A stretch of DNA of 64,000 nt, taken from positions 2,728,001 through 2,792,000 of the forward strand of contig NZ_CP066126.1 in assembly GCF_020544465.1 (NCBI RefSeq). Direction: 5' to 3'. The notes beneath the pieces are model-generated. The model was not told the DNA's origin. It saw only the letters and a program-made list of their open reading frames with translations, and searched no databases. A program made the position numbers and the translations under genes. Source of the DNA: Chromobacterium rhizoryzae. GTDB taxonomy: Bacteria; Pseudomonadota; Gammaproteobacteria; Burkholderiales; Chromobacteriaceae. Of this stretch, positions 8,862-18,845 are shown in pieces. Each line of letters starts with the position of its first letter. The stretch's first letter is position 1.

Positions 8862-9968
8862 TCATTCTTCATCCACGTGGAAGGCGCTCGGCTGGCAAAA
8901 GCCGGTCACTTCCAGGTCAAAACCGGTCATAGACGGCAGGCTGACCGGAGCGGTCATCAGCTTCATCTTGCCCACGCCCAGCGCCTTGAGCATTTGCGCG
9001 CCGATGCCGAAGGTCTTGCTGTCCCAACGCTGCTTCTGCTGCTCCTGGCCCAGCGCGCGCTGCGCCAGCGCCTCGCCGGTTTCGTCGCGATACAAGAGCA
9101 CCACCACGCCGTGACCGGCCTCCTCGATCATTTCCAAGGCATTGGGCACGGTCCAGGAGTGCTGGCTGCACAAGGGCGCCAGCACGTCGATCACCGACAA
9201 GGGCTCGTGCACGCGCACCAGGGTTTCGCGCTGCGCCTGGATCTCGCCCTTGACCAGGGCCAGATGGGTGGCGCGGGTGGTGATGTCGCGGAACACGTGC
9301 AGCTCGAATGCGCCGAACGGCGTATCCACCGGCCGCTGGCCCACTTTTTCCACCAGCGATTCGGTGCGGCTGCGGTACTGGATCAGGTCGGCGATGGTGC
9401 CCACCTTCAAACCGTGCTCGCCGGCGAACTCCACCAGTTCCGGCAAGCGCGCCATGGTGCCGTCGTCGTTCATGATTTCGCAGATCACGCCGGCCGGCTC
9501 CAGGCCGGCCAGCATCGCCAGATCGCAACCGGCCTCGGTGTGGCCGGCGCGGATCAGCACGCCGCCTTTTTGCGCCTTCAGCGGGAAGATGTGGCCCGGC
9601 TGCACCAGGTCCGCCGGCTTGGCCAGCCGCGCCACCGCGACCTGCACGGTGCGAGCGCGGTCCGCGGCGGAAATGCCAGTGGTCACGCCTTCGGCAGCTT
9701 CGATGGACACAGTGAAGTTGGTGCTGTACGGAGTGCCGTTATTGCTGACCATCAGCGGCAGGTTCAATTGCTGGCAACGCTCCTCGGTCAAGGTCAGACA
9801 GATCAGCCCGCGGCCGTGCTTGGCCATGAAGTTGATCGCCTCCGGGGTGACGAACTCCGCCGCCATCACCAGATCGCCTTCGTTCTCGCGGTCTTCGGCG
9901 TCCACCAGCACCACCATCTTGCCGGCCTTGATGTCGGCGATAACGTCCTGAATCGGGGAAATAGTCAT
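8862..9968 (-). CDS. ribB: 3,4-dihydroxy-2-butanone 4-phosphate synthase with degenerate GTP cyclohydrolase II domain (RibBX type)
   Basis: 368 residues. The N-terminal half is a complete DHBP synthase (VLVDAEDRENEGDLVMAAE, the ISAADRA region, then HTEAGCDLA), which makes the four-carbon donor for riboflavin. The C-terminal half (about residues 205-368) aligns with GTP cyclohydrolase II but lacks the three zinc cysteines (the CLTGD and RCDCG motifs) and the catalytic RIGL region, so it should have no cyclohydrolase activity. Such RibBX proteins are known in proteobacteria; a separate ribA must exist elsewhere. Start at 9968 (MTISPIQ) with AAGGAAG upstream. No FMN riboswitch is recognisable upstream. 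Confidence 0.93.
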   Translation of the reverse strand: MTISPIQDVIADIKAGKMVVLVDAEDRENEGDLVMAAEFVTPEAINFMAKHGRGLICLTLTEERCQQLNLPLMVSNNGTPYSTNFTVSIEAAEGVTTGISAADRARTVQVAVARLAKPADLVQPGHIFPLKAQKGGVLIRAGHTEAGCDLAMLAGLEPAGVICEIMNDDGTMARLPELVEFAGEHGLKVGTIADLIQYRSRTESLVEKVGQRPVDTPFGAFELHVFRDITTRATHLALVKGEIQAQRETLVRVHEPLSVIDVLAPLCSQHSWTVPNALEMIEEAGHGVVVLLYRDETGEALAQRALGQEQQKQRWDSKTFGIGAQMLKALGVGKMKLMTAPVSLPSMTGFDLEVTGFCQPSAFHVDEE

Positions 9969-10035
9969 ACCGTCTTCCTTCGTAAGCACTTGTTTTTGGC
10001 GCGGGCCGCCGCCCGCCTGAATTCATTATCAGTAC

Positions 10036-10161
10036 CTGTTCAAAGTCTCGCGGGCCAAGGCGAAAACAACTGAAGCGCGTATACGGCGCATCCGCATTCT
10101 GCAGCGCTAACTCGCCGTGCCGCGCCCTCGCGAAGCGCAACAGACTTTGAACAGTTTCTCA
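10036..10161. repeat. Intergenic GTTCA-ended repeat, copy 2
   Basis: Bounded by a perfect 13-bp inverted repeat: CTGTTCAAAGTCT at 10036-10048 and its complement at 10142-10154. The left part of the core (CGCGGGCCAAGGCGAAAACAA) matches the core of the copies at 20731 and 22211. The right end extends to the TGA stop of the PP-loop ATPase gene (10159-10161). Confidence 0.8.
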
Positions 10162-10821
10162 GCCGGGCAACAGGTCCAGGCTGACATAATCTCCATGGCG
10201 ATGGATGTCGCCGTCGCGCAAACGCAAGGGCCGCGCGAACAAGGGCCCGTCCGTCGCCAATGTGTGAAACTCGCCGGCCTCGGCGCAAGGGTCCAAACCT
10301 TCCGCCAACATCCGGTCCACCACCTCGCGGCTCAACTCGCGACCCAGCCACTCTTCGCTCGCCAGCCGGGTGTTCACCACCACGATGCGGGCGCGAAAGC
10401 CCGCGTCGATGAATTCGCGCACCAGCTCGGCGCGCGGCTGCTGCCACAACGGCAGCCAAGCTTGCAGGCCGGCGGCGGCGCAAACCTTCTCCTCCCACTC
10501 GCGATGGGCGTCCAGATCGATGTCGCCGAACACCGCGGCCTCGCAGCCGTCGGCGCGCGCCTCCTCCAGCCGGGCGATGAACTCGGCCTCATAACCGTCC
10601 CAGCTCGCGCGGCCCACCCGCAAGGGCAGGCCCAGCGCCGCGGCTTGCAGCGCCAGCACTTCCGGACGCACCCCATGCGAGCGCGAGCGCCGGCCATCCT
10701 CGTCCATCATGGTCAGCAAGGCCTGCGGGCTGGCGCCGGCGCTCACCGCTCGCCACAAGGCCAGGCAAGAATCCTTGCCGCCGCTCCAGGAGGCCAGCAC
10801 GCGCCGGCCGGCTCTGTTCAC
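10159..10821 (-). CDS. PP-loop ATPase of the diphthine-ammonia ligase (Dph6/MJ0570) family
   Basis: 220-residue adenine-nucleotide alpha-hydrolase. The N-terminal SGGKDS PP-loop (residues about 13-18) binds ATP, and the later FGDIDLDAHREWEE and EFHTLATDGPLF motifs are characteristic of the Dph6-like branch. Bacteria lack diphthamide, so the true reaction is unknown; an amide-forming ATP-dependent step is the family expectation. It overlaps ribE by 4 bp, so the two genes are probably translationally coupled. Start at 10821; there is no better in-frame alternative. Confidence 0.85.
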   Translation of the reverse strand: MNRAGRRVLASWSGGKDSCLALWRAVSAGASPQALLTMMDEDGRRSRSHGVRPEVLALQAAALGLPLRVGRASWDGYEAEFIARLEEARADGCEAAVFGDIDLDAHREWEEKVCAAAGLQAWLPLWQQPRAELVREFIDAGFRARIVVVNTRLASEEWLGRELSREVVDRMLAEGLDPCAEAGEFHTLATDGPLFARPLRLRDGDIHRHGDYVSLDLLPG

Positions 10822-11435
10822 TCAGCGGCTCCGCGCTGGGCCAGCACCCGTTCCACCGTTTCCACGATGGCCTGGGTTTGCGGGTCCACTTCGATATTGA
10901 TCAGATCGCCCACTTTGCGCGACTTGATGATGGTGCGCTCCAGGGTTTCCGGAATCAGATGCACGCAGAAACGGTTGTCCGTCACCTCGCCTATGGTCAG
11001 GCTGATGCCGTCAATACCGATATAGCCCTTGGCGAACACGTATTTGATGTGTTCCGCCGGCAATTCGAACCAGACGGTGCGATTATTGGGCAGATCGATC
11101 ACTCGGGACACCTTGGCCAGGCACAAGATATGGCCGGACATCGCGTGGCCGCCGATTTCATCGCCGAAACGCGCGGCGCGCTCGATATTGACCAGGTCGC
11201 CCGCTTGCAGCAGGCCAAGATTGGTGACGCGCAGGGTTTCGCGCATCAGGTCGAAGGAAACTTGATCGCCGTTGATGGCGGTGACGGTAAGGCAGCAGCC
11301 GTTGTGGGCCACCGAGGCGCCCAGTTCCAGACCGGGCAACAGCGCGTCGGGCAAGCGCAGCGTATGAGTGCGGAAGTCCTGCTTCTCCGTGATGGCGATC
11401 ACTTCCGCCACCCCTTGGACGATACCGGTAAACAC
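10818..11435 (-). CDS. ribE: Riboflavin synthase, alpha subunit
   Basis: 205 residues with two lumazine-binding half-domains. Each half carries the typical start (MFTGIVQGVAEV at residue 1 and the MSGHILCLAKV repeat near residue 98) and the N-terminal half contains the NGCCLTV motif. It dismutates two 6,7-dimethyl-8-ribityllumazine molecules to riboflavin plus the pyrimidine precursor. It is followed by the overlapping PP-loop ATPase gene. Confidence 0.96.
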   Translation of the reverse strand: MFTGIVQGVAEVIAITEKQDFRTHTLRLPDALLPGLELGASVAHNGCCLTVTAINGDQVSFDLMRETLRVTNLGLLQAGDLVNIERAARFGDEIGGHAMSGHILCLAKVSRVIDLPNNRTVWFELPAEHIKYVFAKGYIGIDGISLTIGEVTDNRFCVHLIPETLERTIIKSRKVGDLINIEVDPQTQAIVETVERVLAQRGAAE

Positions 11436-11479
11436 GAAGACGCTCCTTTGCTAGGGATTCGGAGCGCCATTGTAACGCA

Positions 11480-11502
11480 AGGAGGGGCGCGCGGCCCCTC
11501 CT
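11480..11502 (-). terminator. Probable terminator after the TonB receptor gene
   Basis: A 9-bp perfect GC-rich stem (AGGAGGGGC and complement) with a 5-nt loop lies between the receptor stop (11536) and the ribE start. The following minus-strand sequence (TTGCGTTAC) is only weakly T-rich, so efficiency is uncertain. Confidence 0.5.
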
Positions 11503-11535
11503 GGTCTTAAATCGGACTCAAGCTTTTTCCCGGCA

Positions 11536-13803
11536 TTAGAAACGCCAGGACACGCTGGTGCGGATTGCGCGTCCCATGCCCTCGGCGCCCTCGGTCAGAT
11601 AGGGTGTGTACTCTCGATTGTACAAATTATCCACCGCAGCCCGCACTTCGACGCCCTTAAGCCTGCCCGTCGGCTGCCAGCTGGCAAACAGTCCCGCCAA
11701 GGCGTAGCCATGTTGCGGGGCAAAGCCGTACATTACCTCTGGATTAACCGCTTGCGGAACCCTATCTTGAGCGCGAACAAACTTGCCCTGCCCGCCCACG
11801 GTAAGCCCCAGTTTCCGGAAGGTGTGTCCGAAAGTCAGCACCGCCTTGCGCGGGGGAATTTGCACCATAGGCTCGGACTTGCCCCAGGGGTCACGCAGGC
11901 TGTGCGCATGCTGCCCCGTCATCGCCGACAAGGAGAGGCTGCCGAACCAGCCGCGCCACTGATAGTGGCTTTCCAACTCAAAGCCCTGAATGACATAACC
12001 CGGCAGGTTTCGGTAAAACCCCGTGCCTTTCGGCGGCTCGACACCTGGCGCGTCGCCCGTCCGCTGATTGCCCAGGCGCATCCAAATATTGTCATGCACG
12101 TTTTGCTGGAACCAGGCCAAAGAGGTAGATAGCCGGTCACCGCCCGCCAGCACGCTCTCTCCATCAAAGCTTACCCCCAGACGCAAAGCATCCAGCGTTT
12201 CGGGCTTCAGTTGACGACTTGTGCCTGACAGCTGGGAGCGCCAGGTCTGAACGTGGTAGACCTCGTCCACATTAGGCGCTCGCCAAGTATGGGCATAAGC
12301 CGCATCCACCGTCCAACTGGGCGCGAACTGCCAGGCCAACGCCAGACGCGGCGACCAGCCGGCATAACTCACCGGTCGGTAATCGTGCCCAGCCGATGCG
12401 TCGTTATAAATGGGAGCAAGATTGGGACGCCCTTGCAGTTCTACATGGTCATAACGCAGCGACGGCGCGATCTTCAGCCCCTCCAATGGTCTCCACTCAT
12501 GCACCCAGTACGCGGAACGCATGGTCTCCTTGCCCTTGGAGGCGCCATATGGATTGATCCAACCGTAGTTGTAGTCCGCGTTTTTGGCCTGAGGCGCCAG
12601 ATAGGATAAGGGATCCCAATCTTTCTGCGACCAACTCACCCCCGTGGTAATCGTTTGACTTGCCCAGCCCTCCCCTATGCTGGCGACATTACGAAACTCT
12701 AGCGTCTTGTCGCGTTGCGTCACCCAACTTTCCTGGCCGTAAGAATTACGGAAATCAACCTTCCACGCACTTTCCGGACGGCGGTCATGCTGGAAACGCC
12801 GGGATTGACTATAAGTCAGTTGCCAATCCAGCCACGATACGTCTGGGCTGGCATAGCGCCACTCGGCGCTCACAGAGTCAACATCCTGCTCACGCCATAC
12901 CGTTTTCTTCAGCCAAGCTTCTTCCAAACCCAGCTTTTGGATTTCCCATTCGGTAGGTGCGGGGATGTCGCCTCCACGCGCAGCCCATGGCGTTCTCAAT
13001 TGCTCGCTTTGCTGCACAAAGCCCAGCTTGAACTGGTGCCCGGTCGCCGGCCTCCATGTCAACTTCAGCATCCCGGAACGTTGGGAGCCCCCCGAGAAAT
13101 GATAGGTGCGGCCATTGGCCTGCTCGCCATCGCCGCCACGGCTGTGCGTGATGTAAGCCAGCAAATCCAGCGGCTTGCCGGCTCCGCCGGCATAAGCGGC
13201 CAAAGACTGGCCAAAGCGATGGCCGTTATCTTGATAAGACAGCTTGGAGAAGCCGCCCACCGACTTACCCGGCAGCAGCAACTCGCTTACTGTTTTGGTT
13301 TCCGCCTTGACCACGCCCCCAAACGCGCCGTTGCCGTAGAACGGAGAATGCCCGCCTTTCAACACCTCTACCGAACCCAACAGTTCAGGGTCCACAAATG
13401 ATGTGCCCTGTTGGTATTTATCAAAATTCTGAGCGGTGCCATCCAGTGTTACCGGGACATGCTCAACCGCATCGAAGCCCCAGACATTGATGGTCTGCCC
13501 TCCGGGGCGCTGCGAGCCGCCGGCGTTGACGCCGGGCAGAGCGTCCAGCACTTCGGCCAGCGAACGGGCTTGCGGTCGCTCGATTTCTTCGCGGTCCAGC
13601 TTATTGCTGCCCACCCGCGCCTGCGGACCGTCGGCGGTAACGTGGACGGTGTCCAGGCGCGCCGGCGCCTCGGCGGCCCAGACGCCGGGCGCGGCCAGGC
13701 AGGCCAGGCTGAGCACGAGCGCCTTGGGGCGGAAACGCGGCGGATTTTGAGCGAGGGAAATGGAATCGGGGCAAGACGAGAAAAGGTAGCAGCCAGGCAT
13801 CAC
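11536..13803 (-). CDS. TonB-dependent outer-membrane receptor (iron/heme uptake type)
   Basis: 755-residue ligand-gated outer-membrane transporter: N-terminal signal region (hydrophobic about residues 28-42, then AxA-type cleavage), plug domain (about 50-170, with LAEVLDALPGVN and VEVLKGGHSPFYG) and a beta-barrel ending in a C-terminal Phe (SVSWRF). The YAHTWRAPNVDEVYH and NLYNREYTPYL segments are typical of heme/hemoglobin or siderophore receptors; the ligand cannot be fixed. A near-consensus Fur box lies 11 bp upstream, supporting iron repression. Start is GTG at 13803 or ATG at 13800; both lack an obvious ribosome binding site. No exbB, permease or NRPS gene is adjacent. Confidence 0.9.
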   Translation of the reverse strand: MMPGCYLFSSCPDSISLAQNPPRFRPKALVLSLACLAAPGVWAAEAPARLDTVHVTADGPQARVGSNKLDREEIERPQARSLAEVLDALPGVNAGGSQRPGGQTINVWGFDAVEHVPVTLDGTAQNFDKYQQGTSFVDPELLGSVEVLKGGHSPFYGNGAFGGVVKAETKTVSELLLPGKSVGGFSKLSYQDNGHRFGQSLAAYAGGAGKPLDLLAYITHSRGGDGEQANGRTYHFSGGSQRSGMLKLTWRPATGHQFKLGFVQQSEQLRTPWAARGGDIPAPTEWEIQKLGLEEAWLKKTVWREQDVDSVSAEWRYASPDVSWLDWQLTYSQSRRFQHDRRPESAWKVDFRNSYGQESWVTQRDKTLEFRNVASIGEGWASQTITTGVSWSQKDWDPLSYLAPQAKNADYNYGWINPYGASKGKETMRSAYWVHEWRPLEGLKIAPSLRYDHVELQGRPNLAPIYNDASAGHDYRPVSYAGWSPRLALAWQFAPSWTVDAAYAHTWRAPNVDEVYHVQTWRSQLSGTSRQLKPETLDALRLGVSFDGESVLAGGDRLSTSLAWFQQNVHDNIWMRLGNQRTGDAPGVEPPKGTGFYRNLPGYVIQGFELESHYQWRGWFGSLSLSAMTGQHAHSLRDPWGKSEPMVQIPPRKAVLTFGHTFRKLGLTVGGQGKFVRAQDRVPQAVNPEVMYGFAPQHGYALAGLFASWQPTGRLKGVEVRAAVDNLYNREYTPYLTEGAEGMGRAIRTSVSWRF

Positions 13804-13814
13804 GGTTTTGTTAT

Positions 13815-13833
13815 ATTAATGATAATCATTCTC
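13815..13833. promoter_or_regulatory. Fur box upstream of the TonB receptor
   Basis: ATTAATGATAATCATTCTC matches the 19-bp Fur consensus at 16 positions and is centred in the AT-rich region between the receptor and prfC. It probably overlaps the receptor promoter, giving iron repression. Confidence 0.85.
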
Positions 13834-13912
13834 AATATTAACATAAAACTTCCACCTTAAGGCAAGTCCGGTAAAATAGCCGGCTTTATCGAATTCCAAT
13901 ACAAGCATCCCC

Positions 13913-15523
<1,611 letters not shown>

Positions 15524-15543
15524 AGCTGAAACCGACGCCCGAC

Positions 15544-16410
15544 ATGGAGCCCAAGGCCACCCTATTCGACTTGATAGGCTATCTGCGCGACAACTACTCG
15601 CACGAGATAGCGCGCTCGCTGATCCTGATCGCCGCCCTGCTGATCATCCGCCTGGTGATGGACCGGCTGCTGGCGGCCAACAACAGCATAGCGATCGAGT
15701 CGAAACGGCGCTGGTCGGTGAACACCCGCAACATCCTGTTCATCTCCGGCCTGGCGGGCATCGGCCTGATCTGGGCCAGCGAGCTGCAAACCATCGCGGT
15801 GTCGATGCTGGCCTTCGCCGCCGCGCTGATCCTGGCCACCAAGGAACTGATCATGTGCCTGTCCGGCGGCCTGGTGCGCCAGACCTCCAACAGCTACAGC
15901 CTGGGCGACCACATCGAAGTGGGCGCGGTGCGCGGCCGGGTGGTGGACATCGGCCTGCTGTCCACCACGGTGATGGAGATCGGACCCAATCACAGCTCGC
16001 ACCAGATGACCGGGCGCGCGCTGACCTTCCCCAACAGCCTGCTGCTGTCCACGCCGGTGATCCGCGAAAACTATATGGGCGACTATGTGATGCACATCGT
16101 CAACGTGCCCATGGCCTACACCGTGCCGCCCATCCGCGCCGAACGCCTCTTGATGGCGGCGGCGGAAGAATCCTGCCAACCCCACCTGGAAGTGGCGCGT
16201 CAGCACATGGAAGACATGGCCAAACGCAATCTGGTGGACATCCCGTCGGTGGAGCCGCGCATCGCCTTGCAGCCGGTGGATGAAAAACGCTATCAGTTGA
16301 TCTTGCGCATCGCCATTCCGGCCCGAGACCGGCATCGTATCGAACAAACCATCCTGCACAGTTTTCTGGCGCAATGCTTTCCGGAGCAGAACGACGCCGC
16401 CCAGGCCTGA
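15544..16410 (+). CDS. Small MscS-family mechanosensitive channel
   Basis: 288-residue membrane protein with about three transmembrane helices (residues 22-42, 64-82, 87-115). The last is an alanine-rich pore-type helix, followed by the MscS beta-domain start (SYSLGDHIEVGAVRGRVVDIGLLSTTVMEIG) and a C-terminal alpha/beta region. It would open on membrane tension to release osmolytes. It starts 20 bp after prfC and probably shares its transcript. Confidence 0.85.
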   Translation: MEPKATLFDLIGYLRDNYSHEIARSLILIAALLIIRLVMDRLLAANNSIAIESKRRWSVNTRNILFISGLAGIGLIWASELQTIAVSMLAFAAALILATKELIMCLSGGLVRQTSNSYSLGDHIEVGAVRGRVVDIGLLSTTVMEIGPNHSSHQMTGRALTFPNSLLLSTPVIRENYMGDYVMHIVNVPMAYTVPPIRAERLLMAAAEESCQPHLEVARQHMEDMAKRNLVDIPSVEPRIALQPVDEKRYQLILRIAIPARDRHRIEQTILHSFLAQCFPEQNDAAQA

Positions 16411-16506
16411 AGCGAAGGCGTATCGCGCGCAAATAATTAGAGCAAGAACTCCAAATTTGCGTTAGAATGGCGCATCGCGAATGTCATTGAACAGCCCAAG
16501 CGCATC

Positions 16507-17151
16507 ATGAGCAAAAACAGAATCAAAACCTACGACCGCATCATCCAGGAGAGCCTCAAGCTGTTCAACGAACAGGGCGAGCGCAGCATCACCACCAATC
16601 ACATCGCCGCGCATCTGGGCATCAGTCCGGGCAATCTGTACTACCACTTCCGCAACAAGGAAGAAATCGTCTACCAGATCTTCCTGATGTACCGCGAGTT
16701 CATCAACCAGCGTCTGGCGGTGCCGGAAAACCGCGAAATGACGGTGGACGATCTGGTCAACTACCTGGACACCGCCTTCCTGGCGATGTGGCAGTTCCGC
16801 TTCATGTTCTACGACCTGCCGGGCATGCTGGCGCGCAACCCTCAGATGCAGTCGGAGTACCACCAGTTCGTCAACACCGAGCTGAAAAACATCCTGGCCG
16901 AGCACTTTCGCGAATTCATCCGCCTGGGCCTGCTGGAAATGGACGAGGAAGACATCGAACCGGTCAGCATCAATATCTGGCTGGTGGTGAAGTTCTGGTT
17001 CGCCTTTGAACAGACCGCGCGCCCCAAGGCGCCGATCACCGAGGAATCCGGCCACCGCGGCGTGCTGCAGGTGCTGGCCCTGCTCAAGCCCTATGTGCAG
17101 GATCAGTATATGGGCGCCTTCCAGGCGCTGTGCGAGCGCCACAAAGTGTGA
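16507..17151 (+). CDS. TetR-family transcriptional regulator
   Basis: 214-residue repressor with an N-terminal HTH (ITTNHIAAHLGISPGNLYYHFRNKEEIVYQIF, residues about 28-60) and a helical ligand domain with unusual aromatic and acidic content. No neighbouring target is obvious: it lies between the prfC operon and a convergent DAHP synthase gene, so its ligand and targets are unknown. Confidence 0.88.
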   Translation: MSKNRIKTYDRIIQESLKLFNEQGERSITTNHIAAHLGISPGNLYYHFRNKEEIVYQIFLMYREFINQRLAVPENREMTVDDLVNYLDTAFLAMWQFRFMFYDLPGMLARNPQMQSEYHQFVNTELKNILAEHFREFIRLGLLEMDEEDIEPVSINIWLVVKFWFAFEQTARPKAPITEESGHRGVLQVLALLKPYVQDQYMGAFQALCERHKV

Positions 17152-17174
17152 CGCCCCGCCTCCGCGAAAAGAGC

Positions 17175-17199
17175 AAAGCCGCGTAATCGCGGCTTTTTT
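17175..17199 (+). terminator. Rho-independent terminator after the TetR gene
   Basis: A 9-bp stem AAAGCCGCG/CGCGGCTTT with a TAAT loop and a six-T tail on the plus strand. It lies between convergent genes, so it may also help to stop transcription from the DAHP synthase side. Confidence 0.9.
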
Positions 17200-17224
17200 C
17201 ATGCGTCGGCGCTTCTAAAGCGGA

Positions 17225-18241
17225 TTACAGGCTACGCCCCAAGGCCGCCGCCAAGGGCCGCAATTCCGCCATCAGGGCGGCCAAACCGTCCGGCGTCAAG
17301 GCCTGATCGGCCTCGCACAAGGCGGCTTCCGGCTGCGGATGCATGTCCAGCAGCAAGCCGTCCGCGCCGGCGGCCAGGGCCGCCTTGGCCAGAGCGGGCA
17401 CCAGCCAGGCTTTGCCGGCGGCGTGGCTGGGATCGACGATCACCGGCAAATGGGTCTCGCGCTTGAGCAGGGGGATCGCGCTGACGTCCAGCATGGCACG
17501 GTAGGCCGGCTCGAAGCTGCGAATGCCGCGCTCGCAGAACACAATGTTGTGGTTGCCGCCGGCGGCGATGTATTCGGCCGCCATCAGCCAGTCACCCAAG
17601 GTCGCGGCGACGCCGCGCTTGAGGATGACCGGTTTGTTCAAACGTCCCACTTCCTTCAACAACTCCACGTTCTGCATGCTGCGCGAGCCGATCTGGATGA
17701 TGTCCACGCCCTGCTCCAGAAACACATCCAGCATGCGCACGTCGGCCAATTCGGACACCACCGGCAAACCTTCGGCGCGGCCGGCGGCGATCAACTGCTC
17801 GATGCCCTCCACGCCCAAGCCCTGGAAACCGTAAGGGCTGGGATGCTGCTTGAACACCCCGCCGTGCAGCAGCCGGCAGCCGGCGGCCCGCGCCGCGGTC
17901 GCGGCCTGAGCGATTTGCGACGCCGACTCCACGGCCGACGGACCGGCGATCACCTGCAAGGCCTCGCCGCCGAAAGCCAGGCCTCGCGCCTGCACCACGC
18001 TGTTCTGCGGATGGGTTTCCCGCGACACGATGCGGTATTCCCGCACCACTCGCATCGCCCGCTCCACGCCAGGCATGGATTCAAACATTTCCGGCGACAG
18101 GCTGCGCTCGTCGCCCACCGCGCCGATGATGGTGCGTTCCGCGCCGCGCGACACATGCTCGCTGAGTCCCGCCCCGCGGATCTTGGCCACCACGGCCGCC
18201 ACTTCGCTTTCCGGCGCCTGCCGGTTCATGATGATGATCAT
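17225..18241 (-). CDS. aroF: 3-deoxy-7-phosphoheptulonate synthase (type I-beta, with N-terminal ferredoxin-like regulatory domain)
   Basis: 338 residues. The first 75 form the ferredoxin-like domain of the TM0343-like DAHP synthases, used for feedback control. The catalytic barrel has VIAGPSAVES, HGGVFKQHPSPYGFQG, QIGSRSMQN, ILKRGVAATL and VDPSHAAGK. One oddity: the barrel motifs read GPSAVES and GGVFKQHPS where most members have GPCSVE and GGAFKPRTS, so the metal-ligand Cys and the PRTS arginine appear substituted. The reaction is erythrose-4-P plus PEP to DAHP, the entry to the shikimate pathway. Start ATG at 18241 has GGGG upstream. It is the last of four minus-strand genes that begin with pheA. 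Confidence 0.8.
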   Translation of the reverse strand: MIIIMNRQAPESEVAAVVAKIRGAGLSEHVSRGAERTIIGAVGDERSLSPEMFESMPGVERAMRVVREYRIVSRETHPQNSVVQARGLAFGGEALQVIAGPSAVESASQIAQAATAARAAGCRLLHGGVFKQHPSPYGFQGLGVEGIEQLIAAGRAEGLPVVSELADVRMLDVFLEQGVDIIQIGSRSMQNVELLKEVGRLNKPVILKRGVAATLGDWLMAAEYIAAGGNHNIVFCERGIRSFEPAYRAMLDVSAIPLLKRETHLPVIVDPSHAAGKAWLVPALAKAALAAGADGLLLDMHPQPEAALCEADQALTPDGLAALMAELRPLAAALGRSL

Positions 18242-18263
18242 CCGCTACCCCGTTCAAAACCCT

Positions 18264-18827
18264 TCATCGCCGCCAGCGCCGGGCCAAACGCCGTCCCAGC
18301 CGCGACCAGAACGACGGACGCTGCGCGCCGCGCCGGAAAAAGCCGGCCAGCGCATGCGCCAGCCGCCACGGCGCCGAAGCATGCAAGCGTTCGAAAATGC
18401 GCCCGCGCCAGTAAACGAAGCCATTATACAGCCGCAGGAACCAGGCCACCCGCATCAGCGCAGGCCGGGTCAGCGCAAACAGCCGCGCCGCCAGCGCGGT
18501 GCCGCCCAGCTTGGCCAGCAGAATGATCAGCAAGCCCAGCAGCGCGTGGCCGCGTCCGATCAGGAACAGCGCCGCCAGCTTGACCGGCAGCAGCAAGGCG
18601 GCCGGCAAGGCGAACATCGCCAAGGCCGCCCACGGCGGCAAGGCGGCGATGCGCCGCTCCAGCGCCGCCAGCGGCGGCCAGGTCGCCAAGCGTCCCAGCG
18701 CCGCGGACAACTCGTCCCAGGCGTATTCCTCGAACAGGATGATCAAGGCCGCCAGCAAGGCCGGCGGCCAGGTCAACACCCGTTTCAGCCGGCGCCAGCC
18801 CAGCGCCGCCGTTTCCCTTGCGCGCAT
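18264..18827 (-). CDS. Hypothetical membrane protein
   Basis: 187 residues with about three hydrophobic segments (residues 20-33, 67-90, 93-117) and a very basic C-terminus rich in Arg and Trp. I do not recognise a family. It sits 18 bp after the LOG-type gene and 22 bp before the DAHP synthase gene on the same strand, so it is probably co-transcribed. Codon use resembles its neighbours. Confidence 0.75.
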   Translation of the reverse strand: MRARETAALGWRRLKRVLTWPPALLAALIILFEEYAWDELSAALGRLATWPPLAALERRIAALPPWAALAMFALPAALLLPVKLAALFLIGRGHALLGLLIILLAKLGGTALAARLFALTRPALMRVAWFLRLYNGFVYWRGRIFERLHASAPWRLAHALAGFFRRGAQRPSFWSRLGRRLARRWRR

Positions 18828-18845
18828 CTCGGTTTCAGCGCCGGC

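Noticed and set aside
8850..10073. 407-codon open frame on the plus strand opposite ribB
   Set aside because: Antisense shadow of a well-conserved gene, with His/Gln/Arg-rich low-complexity translation and no domain.
9969..10158. FMN riboswitch expected upstream of ribB
   Set aside because: No RFN core such as GGGGCAGGGTG is visible on the minus strand; the space is occupied by a dispersed repeat.
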